A stretch of DNA of 64,000 nucleotides, taken from assembly GCF_021556395.1 (NCBI RefSeq), contig NZ_JAKGCS010000024.1, forward strand, positions 558,001-622,000. The letters are read 5' to 3'. Each line of letters opens with the position of its first letter. Within the stretch, counting starts at the first letter, position 1. A program made the translations under genes and the position numbers. The DNA is from Acuticoccus kalidii. GTDB lineage: Bacteria; Pseudomonadota; Alphaproteobacteria; Rhizobiales; Amorphaceae. Below the pieces are notes generated by a model that searched no databases, was not told the origin of the DNA, and saw only the letters and a program-made list of their open reading frames with translations. Positions 1 to 8,198 of this stretch are shown here, one piece after another.

Positions 1-878
1 CCGACGCCGTTCACCCGGCCAAGGAACCCGCGAATGAGGTCCGCAATCTCGGCGGCGTGGGTTTCGAGCGCAAAATGCCCCGTCTCGAAGAGGTGGATCT
101 CCGCCCCCGGCACGTCGCGCGCATAGGCCCGCGCCCCGTCCGGCCCGAAGAACGGGTCGCCGTCGCCCCAGACCGCGAGGATCGGCGGCTGATACTGGCG
201 GAAATAGGCCTGCCATTCGGGATAGAGCGCGACGTTCGTCTTATAGTCGCCGATGAGGTCGAGCTGGATCTCGGCACCGTCCGGCCGGTCGAGGATCGCC
301 TGGTCGTGGGCGATCCCGTCGGGGCCGATGCGGTCGCGGATCGCGTCCGGCACGCCGTGCAGATACTGCCAAAGCGTCGTCTCGCGGGTTTGGAGCGCCT
401 TCAGCGCCTCGCGGTTCTCCGCCGTCGGGTTCTCCCAATAGCGCCGGACCGGATCCCAGGCCGGCAGCAGCCCCTCCTCATAGGCGTTGCCGTTCTGGGT
501 GATGATCGCGGTGACGCGCTCGGGATGCATGGTGGCGAGGCGGAAGGCCGTCGGCGCGCCATAATCGAACACGTAGAGCGCATAGCGGGTGAGGCCGAGC
601 GCTTCGGTGAAGCCCTCCATCGCCTTGGCGAGATTGTCGAACGTGTAGGCGTAGCGACCGCGCGGCGGGGCCTTGGTCGAACCGTAGCCGGGCAGATCCG
701 GCGCGACCACCCGGTAACGATCGGCGAGCCGCCAGATCAGATCCCGGAACATGTGACCCGACGACGGATAGCCGTGCAGGAGCAGAAGAACCGGCGCGTC
801 CTTGGGCCCGGCCTCGCGATAGAAGATCTCGAGCTCGCCGACATTCTGCGTCGCGTAGCGGGTGGTGATGGCGTTCAT
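1..878 (-). CDS. Alpha/beta hydrolase, epoxide hydrolase/haloalkane dehalogenase type (partial)
   Basis: Starts at ATG 878 and runs off the left edge, so about 292 residues are visible and probably only a few are missing. The fold is an alpha/beta hydrolase: the oxyanion motif HGYPSS lies near residues 35-40, the nucleophile elbow reads VFDYGAP with Asp105 in place of the usual Ser, a GDGDPFFGP acid loop follows, and His sits in ETGHFALE near the C-terminus. An Asp nucleophile is typical of epoxide hydrolases and haloalkane dehalogenases, which form an alkyl-enzyme ester, so a cytoplasmic detoxification or catabolic role is inferred. It lies 74 bases downstream of the flavin-oxidase-family gene on the same strand and is probably co-transcribed with it under the LysR operator at 1729-1754. 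Substrate unknown. Confidence 0.85.
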   Translation of the reverse strand, partial: MNAITTRYATQNVGELEIFYREAGPKDAPVLLLLHGYPSSGHMFRDLIWRLADRYRVVAPDLPGYGSTKAPPRGRYAYTFDNLAKAMEGFTEALGLTRYALYVFDYGAPTAFRLATMHPERVTAIITQNGNAYEEGLLPAWDPVRRYWENPTAENREALKALQTRETTLWQYLHGVPDAIRDRIGPDGIAHDQAILDRPDGAEIQLDLIGDYKTNVALYPEWQAYFRQYQPPILAVWGDGDPFFGPDGARAYARDVPGAEIHLFETGHFALETHAAEIADLIRGFLGRVNGV

Positions 879-952
879 GATAGGCTCTCCGAAGAGGTGT
901 TGAGGGCGTGGCGGCGCCGCTTTCCGGCGCCGCTGTTCGAGGGCGCGGCGAC

Positions 953-1615
953 TCAGTCGTCGCCGGCGCCGGCGCAGCCTTCTTTCAGCCACAGCTTTTC
1001 GCGCAGGACCGCGATCTCGCCTTCGAGCGCGGCGATCCGTTCGTCGCGCACGGTAACGGCCTGTGCGACGTCCTCCGCCTCGAAGTGCTGCGGGATGTGT
1101 TGCGGGCAGTTGATGTCCCACGCCGTGATGCGCAGCACGAAAGCGCGCTCCACGCGGGCGCGATAGACGCCCGCTTCGACCTCCGGCGGCGTCACGCGGG
1201 CGATGAGCTCGGGATCATCCTCGACCACGCTGAGCTCGCCCCAGATCTTGATGCGCTGGCGCCGGGCATAGTTGATGAGGAAGAGGTGCGCCTTCCGGTT
1301 CTCGGCGGCATTGCCCATCGAGATATATTGCTGGTTGCCGGTGAAGTCGGCGAAACCGAGCGTCGTCTCGTCGAGCACCTTGATGAACCCGGCCGGCCCG
1401 CCGCGATGCTGGATATAAGGCTGACCATCCGCGCTCGCGGTGGCGAGGAAGGCGCTGCGCGTCCCGGCGAGGGCAGCGCGAAGGCGCCCGTCGACGGTGC
1501 TGCGCCAGCCGCCCCGCCTCTCGATCGCTTCGTAAAGTTCGCGCGAGCCCTTCGCCGCCTGCAAGGCTTTGACGGTGGGCGTGAACGCGACATCGCTCGC
1601 AGGATGCATCGCCAT
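953..1615 (-). CDS. Pyridoxamine 5'-phosphate oxidase-family flavin protein
   Basis: A 220-residue protein. The ATG at 1615 is chosen because AAGGAGGAGGG lies just upstream; the frame is open further back to 1726 but without a good ribosome site. The split-barrel flavin fold is recognisable from FLATASADGQPYIQHRGGPAGF (about residues 53-74) and the block around QYISMGNAAENRKAHLFLINY, which contact FMN in this family. The C-terminal 40 residues are a predicted helix (RDERIAALEGEIAVLREKLW), absent from classical PdxH, so this is a PNPOx-like general reductase or heme/flavin-binding protein rather than the vitamin B6 enzyme. It is divergent from the LysR gene at 1784 and upstream of the alpha/beta hydrolase on the same strand. 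Family firm, reaction unknown. Confidence 0.85.
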   Translation of the reverse strand: MAMHPASDVAFTPTVKALQAAKGSRELYEAIERRGGWRSTVDGRLRAALAGTRSAFLATASADGQPYIQHRGGPAGFIKVLDETTLGFADFTGNQQYISMGNAAENRKAHLFLINYARRQRIKIWGELSVVEDDPELIARVTPPEVEAGVYRARVERAFVLRITAWDINCPQHIPQHFEAEDVAQAVTVRDERIAALEGEIAVLREKLWLKEGCAGAGDD

Positions 1616-1728
1616 ATGTGATCCCTCCTCCTTGCCGCATGGGTTGGCGCGGTGCGTGACCGTGCGCGGTGGGTCAGAGGTAGATCCGTCGGGACACGAT
1701 AATAATACCCGTTCTTCGGCATTCACCC

Positions 1729-1754
1729 TTGCGCATTATGATGGTAATGCGCAA
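1729..1754. promoter_or_regulatory. LysR-type operator, perfect 10-6-10 palindrome
   Basis: TTGCGCATTA (1729-1738), six bases, then TAATGCGCAA (1745-1754): a perfect inverted repeat in the 168-base gap between the divergent flavin-oxidase-family gene (start 1615) and LysR gene (start 1784). The position and the T-N-A architecture fit a LysR recognition site controlling both directions. Confidence 0.7.
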
Positions 1755-1783
1755 AGCGCGGGCGAGTGCATCGGGGATCGGGA

Positions 1784-2686
1784 ATGGACAGGTTGCGCGG
1801 CATGGAGGTGTTCGTCGCGGTCGCCGACGCCGGAAGCCTCGCCGAGGCGGCGCGCCTCATCGGAATGAGCGCGCCCGCCGTGACGCGCGCCATCAATGCG
1901 CTCGAAACCCGCCTCGGCGTTCGCCTCTTCACGCGCACCACGCGCTCGCTTCGCCTCACGGATGCGGGGGCGCTCTATCTCGCGCGCTGCCGCGATCTTC
2001 TCACCGCCATCGCCGCAGCGGAGGAAGAGGCGGTCGGCCGGCATGGTCAGCCGTCCGGCCGCCTGCGCATCACCTCGCCGACCCGCTTCGGGCAGCTCCA
2101 CGTCGTGCCGGTGCTGACCCGGTTTCTCGACGCCTATCCGCAGGTCTCGATCGAGGCGATCTTCGTCGACCGCGTCACCAATCTCGTCGAAGAGGGGTTC
2201 GATGTCGCCGTGCGGATCGGGCCTCTGCCCGATTCACGCCTCGTCGCGACGCGGGTCGGCACAGTGCGGCGCGTGGTGTGCGCCGCACCGGACTATCTCA
2301 GCCGCTATGGACGGCCGGAGACGCTCGCCGATCTCGCCGGCCACCGGCTCATCGCCGCGACGCCGATGAACGCGGCCGACGAATGGTCTTTCGGGGAGGC
2401 CGGAAGCGTCGCCTTCACGCCGCGCCTTCGCGTCAGCACGATCGACGCGGCGATCGCCGCGGCCCGCCATGGCTGGGGCCTCGCGCGCGTCATTTCCTAT
2501 CAGGTCGTGGACGACTTCGCCTCGGGCACGCTCGTCAGCGTCCTCGACGAGGTGGACCCGGCGGAGCTCCCGGTGCATCTCCTGCGCGCCGAAGGGCGCG
2601 TCGCGTCCGCCAAGGTCCGCGCCTTCGTCGACCATGCGAAAGAGGCGCTCGGCCGCGTCCTCGCGTTTGAGGCCCCGTCGTCATAA
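1784..2686 (+). CDS. LysR-family transcriptional regulator
   Basis: A 300-residue LysR regulator starting at ATG 1784, preceded by GGGGATCGGGA. An in-frame GTG at 1766 is possible but lacks a ribosome site. The N-terminal winged helix-turn-helix (MDRLRGMEVFVAVADAGSL, then SAPAVTRAINALETRLGVRLF) occupies residues 1-60, and the periplasmic-binding-like effector domain covers about 90-290 (RLRITSPTRFGQ, then EGFDVAVRIGPLPDS). The length is normal for the family. It belongs to the branch that often controls a divergent oxidoreductase or hydrolase. The palindrome at 1729-1754 is its likely site, so it probably regulates itself and the leftward PNPOx-like/hydrolase pair. The inducer cannot be inferred. 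Confidence 0.93.
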   Translation: MDRLRGMEVFVAVADAGSLAEAARLIGMSAPAVTRAINALETRLGVRLFTRTTRSLRLTDAGALYLARCRDLLTAIAAAEEEAVGRHGQPSGRLRITSPTRFGQLHVVPVLTRFLDAYPQVSIEAIFVDRVTNLVEEGFDVAVRIGPLPDSRLVATRVGTVRRVVCAAPDYLSRYGRPETLADLAGHRLIAATPMNAADEWSFGEAGSVAFTPRLRVSTIDAAIAAARHGWGLARVISYQVVDDFASGTLVSVLDEVDPAELPVHLLRAEGRVASAKVRAFVDHAKEALGRVLAFEAPSS

Positions 2687-2863
2687 ATGGAGACCTGATG
2701 GGTGCCTCTGTCCAATCTGACCCGGGACGCACAAGAGATACCGCTGCTGAAGGGCGATAACCCGCAACTGTACAATTCGGACGGGATATCGATGAGGTTA
2801 TCGTGAACGACGCCATCAGCGATGGCTGCCCATGGAAATGATGGACATCATACAAAGCCCTCT

Positions 2864-3181
2864 ATGCCCACCTTGAAAGAAATATTCGATGGCGCCTTAA
2901 CTCCCAGAGGGAGCCCTCCGGCGTCGCCGATCGAACTCTCGACCTCCCTCGATTATATCCGAAAGAACGGATATTATATACATTCTGCGGAAGCATTTAT
3001 ATTAAAGAATGGGAGAGAGATCCCAGACCTGACATATGCAATATTGGGACTAGATGGAGAAATGAATATCGAGGCTCATAACAATATCGAAAAATCCTTC
3101 GATCTAGCCAGATACAAGATCAATTTGGCCAATGAAAGCGGCGAAGATGTAAGGTTCGTTATCTGGCTGAGTGAAATATGA
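2864..3181 (+). CDS. Hypothetical protein in AT-richer patch
   Basis: A 105-residue ORF from ATG 2864 (an earlier in-frame start exists at 2822). I recognise no family. The protein is acidic and soluble with no signal or membrane segment; it contains a block KNGREIPDLTYAILGLDGEMNIEAHNNIEKSFDLARYKINLANES that reads like real coding sequence, with no low-complexity bias. Its codons use many A/T third positions (ATATTGGGACTAGAT, AATATCGAAAAATCC), unlike the surrounding genes, suggesting recent acquisition. There is no strong ribosome site and no co-oriented neighbour. It might be an orphan immunity-type or phage-derived protein, but that is only a guess. Confidence 0.45.
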   Translation: MPTLKEIFDGALTPRGSPPASPIELSTSLDYIRKNGYYIHSAEAFILKNGREIPDLTYAILGLDGEMNIEAHNNIEKSFDLARYKINLANESGEDVRFVIWLSEI

Positions 3182-3578
3182 TCGGAGCGCTGGTTGCTAG
3201 CGATTAGGGCTTTGGTCGAGACGGATTAGGTCTCAAGTCACGCCATGTTTGACAGACGAAGAACCAAGGCTGGCAGCGGGCAAGGGATCGGTTTGAAATA
3301 GCGGGCTTCACTCACGCTACGACGCTTGGCTGAGGACCCGTTTCGTTCCCACGACTTCTAGCAGTGCTTGTGATCCAAGCTAAACCGACAGCCCTCTCAG
3401 ATGGCCGATTGCAAGACATGACCAAGGAAACCCAACTGGCCGTCGCCGATCTTCGCGCAACGCCGGATTGAGCAAGAGCCAACCGTCTGGTTCATCGCGC
3501 GTCTATGCGTTCACGATCGAGAGCCGGCCACCCTATCGGATCCACTTGGCTCGCAACGTGAACGGGATCGCCCGCGCG
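3182..3578. other. Intergenic, no gene recognised
   Basis: About 400 bases between the AT-richer ORF and the end of the cyclodeaminase-like gene. Composition is mixed and less GC-rich than the rest of the window, with short interrupted frames in all six readings. I see no RNA gene, no clear terminator and no full mobile element. It may be the scar of an old insertion or deletion, together with 2687-2863. Confidence 0.5.
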
Positions 3579-4514
3579 TCAGCGGGCGGCGATGCCGAGG
3601 GCGCGGGCGGCGACGCACAGATCCTGTAACGCGAGGCCGGTGCTGTCGAACAGGGTGCGCTCCGCCGCATCCGTGCGTCCCGGCACGGTGCCGGCGAGCA
3701 CATCGCCGAGTGTGACGGCGCCGGCGCGCGCCTGCGGGACGGCCTCGATCTCACCCAGCGTCGCCGACTGTTCGATATCGTCCACGACGAGGCGCGCCGC
3801 GGTGACGAGTTCGCCGTCCATCTCCCGCTTGCCGCGGGTGTCCGAGCCCATCGCGTTGATGTGGGTTCCGGGCCGCACCCATTCGGCCGGAAAGAGCGGT
3901 TCCGCCGCCGGGGTGATCGTGATCACCACATCCGCCGCCCGCACCGCCGCCTCGACGGTCGCGGGCGCCGCCTCGATGCCGCGCGCGGCGAGACGGTCGC
4001 GGAGCGCCTCCACCCCCTCCGGGCTTCGACCCGCGAGGAGTACCCTCGTGAACGGGCGCGCGAGAAGCGCCGCCTCCACCTGGCTCGCCGCCTGCTTGCC
4101 CGTCCCGATAATGGCGAGCGTCGTCGCATCCTCGCGGGCGAGCGCACGGATCGCGATCGCGCCGACGGCGGCCGTGCGCGCCTCGGTCAGCCAGTTCGCC
4201 GCGACCGCGCCGATCACGCGGCCGGTCTCGCGCTCGAAGACGAGCGTGGTCGACTGGTGGTTGTCGGGCTTGTCGGCATGGCGGGCATTGCCCGGCCAAT
4301 AGCCGCCGGCTTTGAGGCCGACGATCCCCGCCGAGGGCAGCTCGGCCGACTTCACGCCGAACGTGCCGCGCCCCTCGGCGACGCGCTCGCGAACGGCCGG
4401 AAACAGGCGCGCCGTCCCGGCGGCGAGATCGCGCAAGGCGGCCTCGACCGCCTCGACGGCGTCGGAAAGGCTCACCCGCGAGCGGGCTTCGGTCTCATCG
4501 ACCACGATCATCAT
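3579..4514 (-). CDS. Ornithine cyclodeaminase/mu-crystallin family protein
   Basis: A 311-residue protein from ATG 4514 (ATG ATG pair). The family shows in LKAGGYWPGN (about residue 67), the NAD-binding glycine loop AIIGTGKQA followed by the Rossmann region LLAGRSPEGVEALRDRL, and the conserved block GTHINAMGSDTRGKREMD. Members deaminate ornithine to proline or reduce delta1-pyrroline-2-carboxylate and other cyclic imines with NAD(P)H. The gene is last in a leftward operon after an arylformamidase-like hydrolase (20 bases away) and an ABC importer, so a reductive or deaminating step on an imported nitrogen compound is more likely than ordinary arginine catabolism. The exact reaction cannot be assigned. 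Confidence 0.87.
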   Translation of the reverse strand: MMIVVDETEARSRVSLSDAVEAVEAALRDLAAGTARLFPAVRERVAEGRGTFGVKSAELPSAGIVGLKAGGYWPGNARHADKPDNHQSTTLVFERETGRVIGAVAANWLTEARTAAVGAIAIRALAREDATTLAIIGTGKQAASQVEAALLARPFTRVLLAGRSPEGVEALRDRLAARGIEAAPATVEAAVRAADVVITITPAAEPLFPAEWVRPGTHINAMGSDTRGKREMDGELVTAARLVVDDIEQSATLGEIEAVPQARAGAVTLGDVLAGTVPGRTDAAERTLFDSTGLALQDLCVAARALGIAAR

Positions 4515-4533
4515 GCTGGCTTTCGTGTCGCGC

Positions 4534-5367
4534 TCAGGCAAAGCCCGGAAGGGCCGAAACGCGCGCGTAGAGGGCCGACGAGGCGTCGGCATAGGCTTCC
4601 ATGATGGAAGAGTGATTTTCGCCCGGCGCCACGAAGAAATCGGCATCGAGCCCGGCGACCTGGCACTTCTCGGCATAGAGCGCGGACTGGGCGATCCAGC
4701 CGGGGCTTTCCGCGCCGCCGACGACGATCTCCATCGCGACGCCCTCGGGCGGCGTCATCCGCATCGGGCTCACCGCGTCGACATCGGCCGGATCGAGCCG
4801 GATCTCCGCATTGACCGAGACGGACGGAACCGGCGTCAGATCGTAGAGCCCGCTGACGAGGACGAGGCTCCTCACCGTGCCCGCCGTCCGGGCGCGATGC
4901 TCCGGGGCGCTGAGCGCGGCGGCGAGGAGATGCGCCCCGGCGCTGTGGCCGGAGGCGACGACGCGCGCCGGGTCGAAGCCATGGGCTTCGGCGAGCTTCG
5001 GCAGCGCGGCGAGAAGGTCGGCGGTCTGCGCCACGATCTCCGCGACGGTGGCGGCGGGGCAAAGCTGGTAATTCGCGGCGATGAAGGTCGTGCCGTTCGC
5101 CACCAGCGGATCGGCGAGGAAGCTGAAATCGCGCTTGTCGCGACCGCGCCAGTATCCGCCATGGAGGAAGAGATGGGCGGGGCCGCCGGCCGCTCCCTGA
5201 AAGAGGTCGAGCGTGCTGTCGGGCCGTGCGCCATAGGCAATGTCGCCGACGAAGGCGAGGCGCTCGCGCGTTGCCGCGCTGCTCTCATCGGCGCGGTCGC
5301 GATATTGGGCCGAATCCGGCGTCGTGACGCGCGGATTATACTGCCACTCGTGATCGCGGCGGCTCAC
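4534..5367 (-). CDS. Alpha/beta hydrolase, arylformamidase-like
   Basis: A 277-residue hydrolase starting at GTG 5367, which overlaps the stop of the ABC ATPase gene by four bases (GTGA), indicating translational coupling. The oxyanion motif HGGYW lies near residue 70, the nucleophile elbow GHSAGAH near 142, an acid follows in the second half, and the catalytic His is in PGENHSS near 255. HGGYW and GHSAGAH together are typical of kynurenine formamidase/arylformamidase and related carboxylesterases. It likely hydrolyses a formamide, amide or ester in the cytoplasm. Its position between an importer and a cyclodeaminase-like gene suggests a catabolic operon rather than tryptophan degradation; no kynureninase is present. 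Confidence 0.85.
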   Translation of the reverse strand: MSRRDHEWQYNPRVTTPDSAQYRDRADESSAATRERLAFVGDIAYGARPDSTLDLFQGAAGGPAHLFLHGGYWRGRDKRDFSFLADPLVANGTTFIAANYQLCPAATVAEIVAQTADLLAALPKLAEAHGFDPARVVASGHSAGAHLLAAALSAPEHRARTAGTVRSLVLVSGLYDLTPVPSVSVNAEIRLDPADVDAVSPMRMTPPEGVAMEIVVGGAESPGWIAQSALYAEKCQVAGLDADFFVAPGENHSSIMEAYADASSALYARVSALPGFA

Positions 5368-6143
5368 GCGGCCACCTCGCGCGCCATCAGATGCTCCCAG
5401 AGCTGGCGGCGATGATGGGCGAAGGCGGGACTTTCGCGGATCTCCTCGCCCCGCCCGGCGCGCGGACGGGGAATGTCGATATCGATGATGGTCGCGATCC
5501 GCCCCGGCCGCGCCGACATCACGACGACGCGGTCGGCGAGCATGATCGCCTCGTCGATCGAGTGGGTGACGAACATGATCGTCTTCGCCATCCGCTCGGA
5601 CAGCGCGAGCATTTCATTCTGGAGAATTTCGCGCGTCAGGGCGTCGAGCGCACCGAACGGCTCGTCGAGCAGCAGGATGGCCGGGTCGACGGCGAGCGCG
5701 CGGGCGATCCCGATGCGCTGCTGCATCCCGCCCGACATCTGGCGCGGATAGTGATCGGCGAAGGCGGCGAGGCCGACGGTTTCGAGCGCGGTGCGGATGC
5801 GCTCCTTCTGCTCCGCCTTCGGAACGCGGCGCGCGTCGAGCGCGAAGGCGATGTTGCGCGCGGCGGTCAGCCACGGCAGGAGCCCGTATTGCTGGAAGAC
5901 GAAGCCGCGCTCGGGCCCCGGTCCGGTGATCTCCCGCCCGTCGATCTTCACCGATCCCGCGGTGCGCTCTTCGAGGCCCTGGACGATCCGCAACATCGTG
6001 GTCTTGCCGCAACCCGACGGCCCGACGATCGTGATGAACTCACCCGCAGCGACGTCGAGATCGAAGCCTGCCAGCGCTTCCACCGTCCGTCCCTGACGGT
6101 CGACGAAGGTCTTGGACAGGCCGGAAATGGAGAGGGTCTTCAT
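5364..6143 (-). CDS. ABC transporter ATP-binding protein, SsuB/TauB type
   Basis: A 259-residue ATPase from ATG 6143 (MKTLSISGLSKTF). Walker A GPSGCGKTT is at residues 41-49, the Q-loop follows in FVFQQYGLLPW, the signature MSGGMQQR lies near 136-143, and Walker B LLLDEP is at about 157-162, with the switch His in FVTHS. The full set indicates an active ATPase of the nitrate/sulfonate/taurine importer group. It works at the inner membrane with the permease at 7277 and binding protein at 6232. The three parts lie in the order permease, binding protein, ATPase on the minus strand, with the hydrolase coupled behind. The transported compound is unknown. Confidence 0.93.
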   Translation of the reverse strand: MKTLSISGLSKTFVDRQGRTVEALAGFDLDVAAGEFITIVGPSGCGKTTMLRIVQGLEERTAGSVKIDGREITGPGPERGFVFQQYGLLPWLTAARNIAFALDARRVPKAEQKERIRTALETVGLAAFADHYPRQMSGGMQQRIGIARALAVDPAILLLDEPFGALDALTREILQNEMLALSERMAKTIMFVTHSIDEAIMLADRVVVMSARPGRIATIIDIDIPRPRAGRGEEIRESPAFAHHRRQLWEHLMAREVAA

Positions 6144-6231
6144 GCTAATCGGCTCCGGCGGGATCGGGCACCGGCGGTGCCCGCGGGAAAGCCACGGGCG
6201 CAACGCGCCCGCGGCGATGGTGTCGGTCGGC

Positions 6232-7233
6232 TCAGTTCTCGAAGCGACCGATCTCGTCGAGAACCTCCAACAGGATCGACTGGTCGAGGACGGCCTCGAC
6301 CGGCAGGACCTCCGGCTGCATGCCGGCGGCCACGTTGAGCTCCTGCATGTACGTCGCGGCCTCGTCGCTCACGAGGCCGTCCGGGTTCCAGATGCCGCCG
6401 GTGTAGAAGTCGTAGAAGGCGGCAAGGTCCTCATCGGAAAAATCGAAATGCGCCTTCGCGATCTCGAGGGCCTCCGCTTCGTTCTCGAAGATGAAGCGGG
6501 TGGCGAGCAGCTCGGCGGTGATGAAGCGCTTGAGGACGTCGCGGCGCGTCTCGATGCTCTTCACCGACACGTCCCAGGGCAGCATCACATAATTCGGCAG
6601 CGCCTCGCCGACGACGGACATGAGGTCGATGCCTTCGGCGCGGTCGGCCTGGGGCGAATAGGAGGCGACCGTGGCGTCGACCGTGCCGGCGAGGATCGCG
6701 TTGCGACGCGCGCTGGAGCCGGAAACGGCGACCCAGTTGATCGTGTCGATCTCCGCCTCCGGAACGCCCGCCTGACGCAGCAGCGCGAGGATCACGACAT
6801 GAGGCAGAGAACCGGGGCTCGACACGGCGATGTTCTTGCCCGGAAAGTCCTCGATGGAGGAAATGCCCGAGTCCGGCCGGACCCAGAGCGCATAATGCAG
6901 ACCCGTCGCGATCCCGCCGATCGTGCGGACCTCGGCGCCCTTGCCGACGGCGATCAGCGTCTCGGCCATACCCGCCTCGATCACGTCCGACGAGCCGGAG
7001 ATCAGGCTGCGGATGGGGATCGAGGAGTCGGCGATATGATCGAACGACACGTCGAGACCCTGGTCGGCGTAAAAGCCCTTATCCTGCGCGACGAACTCCG
7101 GGAGGCTGACGAACATCTTCGCCGGGAGCGCGACGGAGAGCCTGTCGGCGGCTTGGGCGACCGGGGCGGTGAGCCCGGCCGCGGCGATCGTCGCGGCGAT
7201 CGCCAAACGCGTCATCGTGCCTTTGATCTTCAT
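6232..7233 (-). CDS. ABC transporter substrate-binding protein, NMT1/SsuA-like
   Basis: A 333-residue periplasmic binding protein. The N-terminus has a Sec signal (MKIKGTMTRLAIAATIAAAGLTAPVAQAA, cleavage after AQA near residue 28). The mature part follows the NMT1/SsuA pattern: VALPAKMFVSLPEFVAQDKGFYADQGLDV, then GSSDVIEAGMAETLIA and IAVSSPGSLPHVVILALLRQAGV. Such proteins deliver small sulfonates, nitriles, riboflavin precursors or aromatic nitrogen compounds to a two-component permease. Its gene is second in the operon, 43 bases after the permease. The ligand is likely a small nitrogen compound handled by the downstream hydrolase and cyclodeaminase-like protein, but this is inference. Confidence 0.9.
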   Translation of the reverse strand: MKIKGTMTRLAIAATIAAAGLTAPVAQAADRLSVALPAKMFVSLPEFVAQDKGFYADQGLDVSFDHIADSSIPIRSLISGSSDVIEAGMAETLIAVGKGAEVRTIGGIATGLHYALWVRPDSGISSIEDFPGKNIAVSSPGSLPHVVILALLRQAGVPEAEIDTINWVAVSGSSARRNAILAGTVDATVASYSPQADRAEGIDLMSVVGEALPNYVMLPWDVSVKSIETRRDVLKRFITAELLATRFIFENEAEALEIAKAHFDFSDEDLAAFYDFYTGGIWNPDGLVSDEAATYMQELNVAAGMQPEVLPVEAVLDQSILLEVLDEIGRFEN

Positions 7234-7276
7234 GGGACGTCTTTCTGGGTTTGCGGTGCAACGGAAAGGCGATGGG

Positions 7277-8086
7277 TCAGCGCCAGGCGCCGAGACGGTC
7301 CTCGACGACCCGCACGATGGCGGTCAGCACGTTCCCGATGATGGCGAGCACGAAGACCGGGACGAAGGCCTTGGCCGTCTCGAACTGGTTCGTGTAGTTG
7401 ATGATGAGACCGCCGAGACCGGCGATGGACGTCAGGAATTCGGCCACGATCATCGCGATGATGCCGCGCGAGACGGCAAGGCGCATCCCGGAGGCGATGT
7501 ACGGCGTCGCCGAGGGCAGGACGATGCGGCAGAAGCTCATCCACGCCCCTGCCCCGAACGCCTTGCCGATATCGAGATAATTCTTCTCGACATTGCGCAC
7601 GCCCGCGAGCGTGTTGATGATCACCGGGAAGACGGCGAACAGCGCGATGATGATCACCTTCGCCGTGAAGCCGATGCCGACCCACAGCATCAAGATCGGG
7701 ACGAGCGCGATCAGCGGCATCGAATAGAGCGCGTTGATATAGGGATCGAGCGCGACCTCGACCGTCCGATTGACGCCCATCAGAACGCCGATCAGCATGC
7801 CGATCGCAGCCGCGACCGCGAAGCCGACCCCGAACGCCAGCATGCTCTGGCCGGTGGCGGCAAACAGCTCGCCCGTTTTCGCAAGATCCCATGTCGCGAC
7901 GAGAACGTCGGTCGGCACCGCGACGAGCAGCGGATTCGCCTGCCGGCCGAAGAACTCCCACAGCCCGATGATGATCACCGCGGTGGCGATCCGAACCATC
8001 GAATCACGCCCGAGACCGCGCCGCGGACGCGCCGGAAGGGTCGGCTGGGAGGTGGTGGGCTGGGTGCTCATCGAACGTCCGAACAT
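7277..8086 (-). CDS. ABC transporter permease, SsuC/TauC type
   Basis: An inner-membrane permease of up to 269 residues. Starts at ATG 8086 and ATG 8071 are both possible; neither has a strong ribosome site. After a short cytoplasmic tail with Arg residues there are about six membrane segments (IATAVIIIGLWEFF, then MLAFGVGFAVAAAIGMLIGVLMG, ALYSMPLIALVPILMLW, AKVIIIALFAVFPVIINTLAGV). The EAA-like loop (YLDIGKAFGAGAWMSFCRIVLPSATPYI) contacts the ATPase. It is the first gene of the leftward operon and lies divergent from the GntR gene at 8199, whose likely operator is in the gap. Confidence 0.92.
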   Translation of the reverse strand: MFGRSMSTQPTTSQPTLPARPRRGLGRDSMVRIATAVIIIGLWEFFGRQANPLLVAVPTDVLVATWDLAKTGELFAATGQSMLAFGVGFAVAAAIGMLIGVLMGVNRTVEVALDPYINALYSMPLIALVPILMLWVGIGFTAKVIIIALFAVFPVIINTLAGVRNVEKNYLDIGKAFGAGAWMSFCRIVLPSATPYIASGMRLAVSRGIIAMIVAEFLTSIAGLGGLIINYTNQFETAKAFVPVFVLAIIGNVLTAIVRVVEDRLGAWR

Positions 8087-8125
8087 GTTTCAGCAACGTG
8101 ACAACGGTACCTTCGTCTATCGGGA

Positions 8126-8157
8126 TGTCAACCTGACTGTCTGACAAGATGACAACA
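8126..8157. promoter_or_regulatory. Putative GntR/FCD operator cluster
   Basis: The gap between the divergent permease and GntR genes carries a perfect palindrome TGTCTGACA (8138-8146) with further half-sites TGTCA (8126-8130) and TGACA (8150-8154). FCD-type GntR regulators usually bind short palindromes of the TGGTNNACCA or TTGTNNACAA kind, so this is the best candidate for control of the ABC operon and for autoregulation. Confidence 0.45.
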
Positions 8158-8198
8158 AAAACGAATCCGATTATTCTTTGGGCACGGGAGAGAACGCC

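Noticed and set aside
3182-3578. Transposase or insertion-sequence fragment
   Set aside because: No terminal inverted repeats, target duplication or transposase motif could be seen; only the base composition is suggestive.
8178-8198. Upstream TTG start for the GntR regulator
   Set aside because: The ATG at 8199 has a better ribosome site and matches the family N-terminus.
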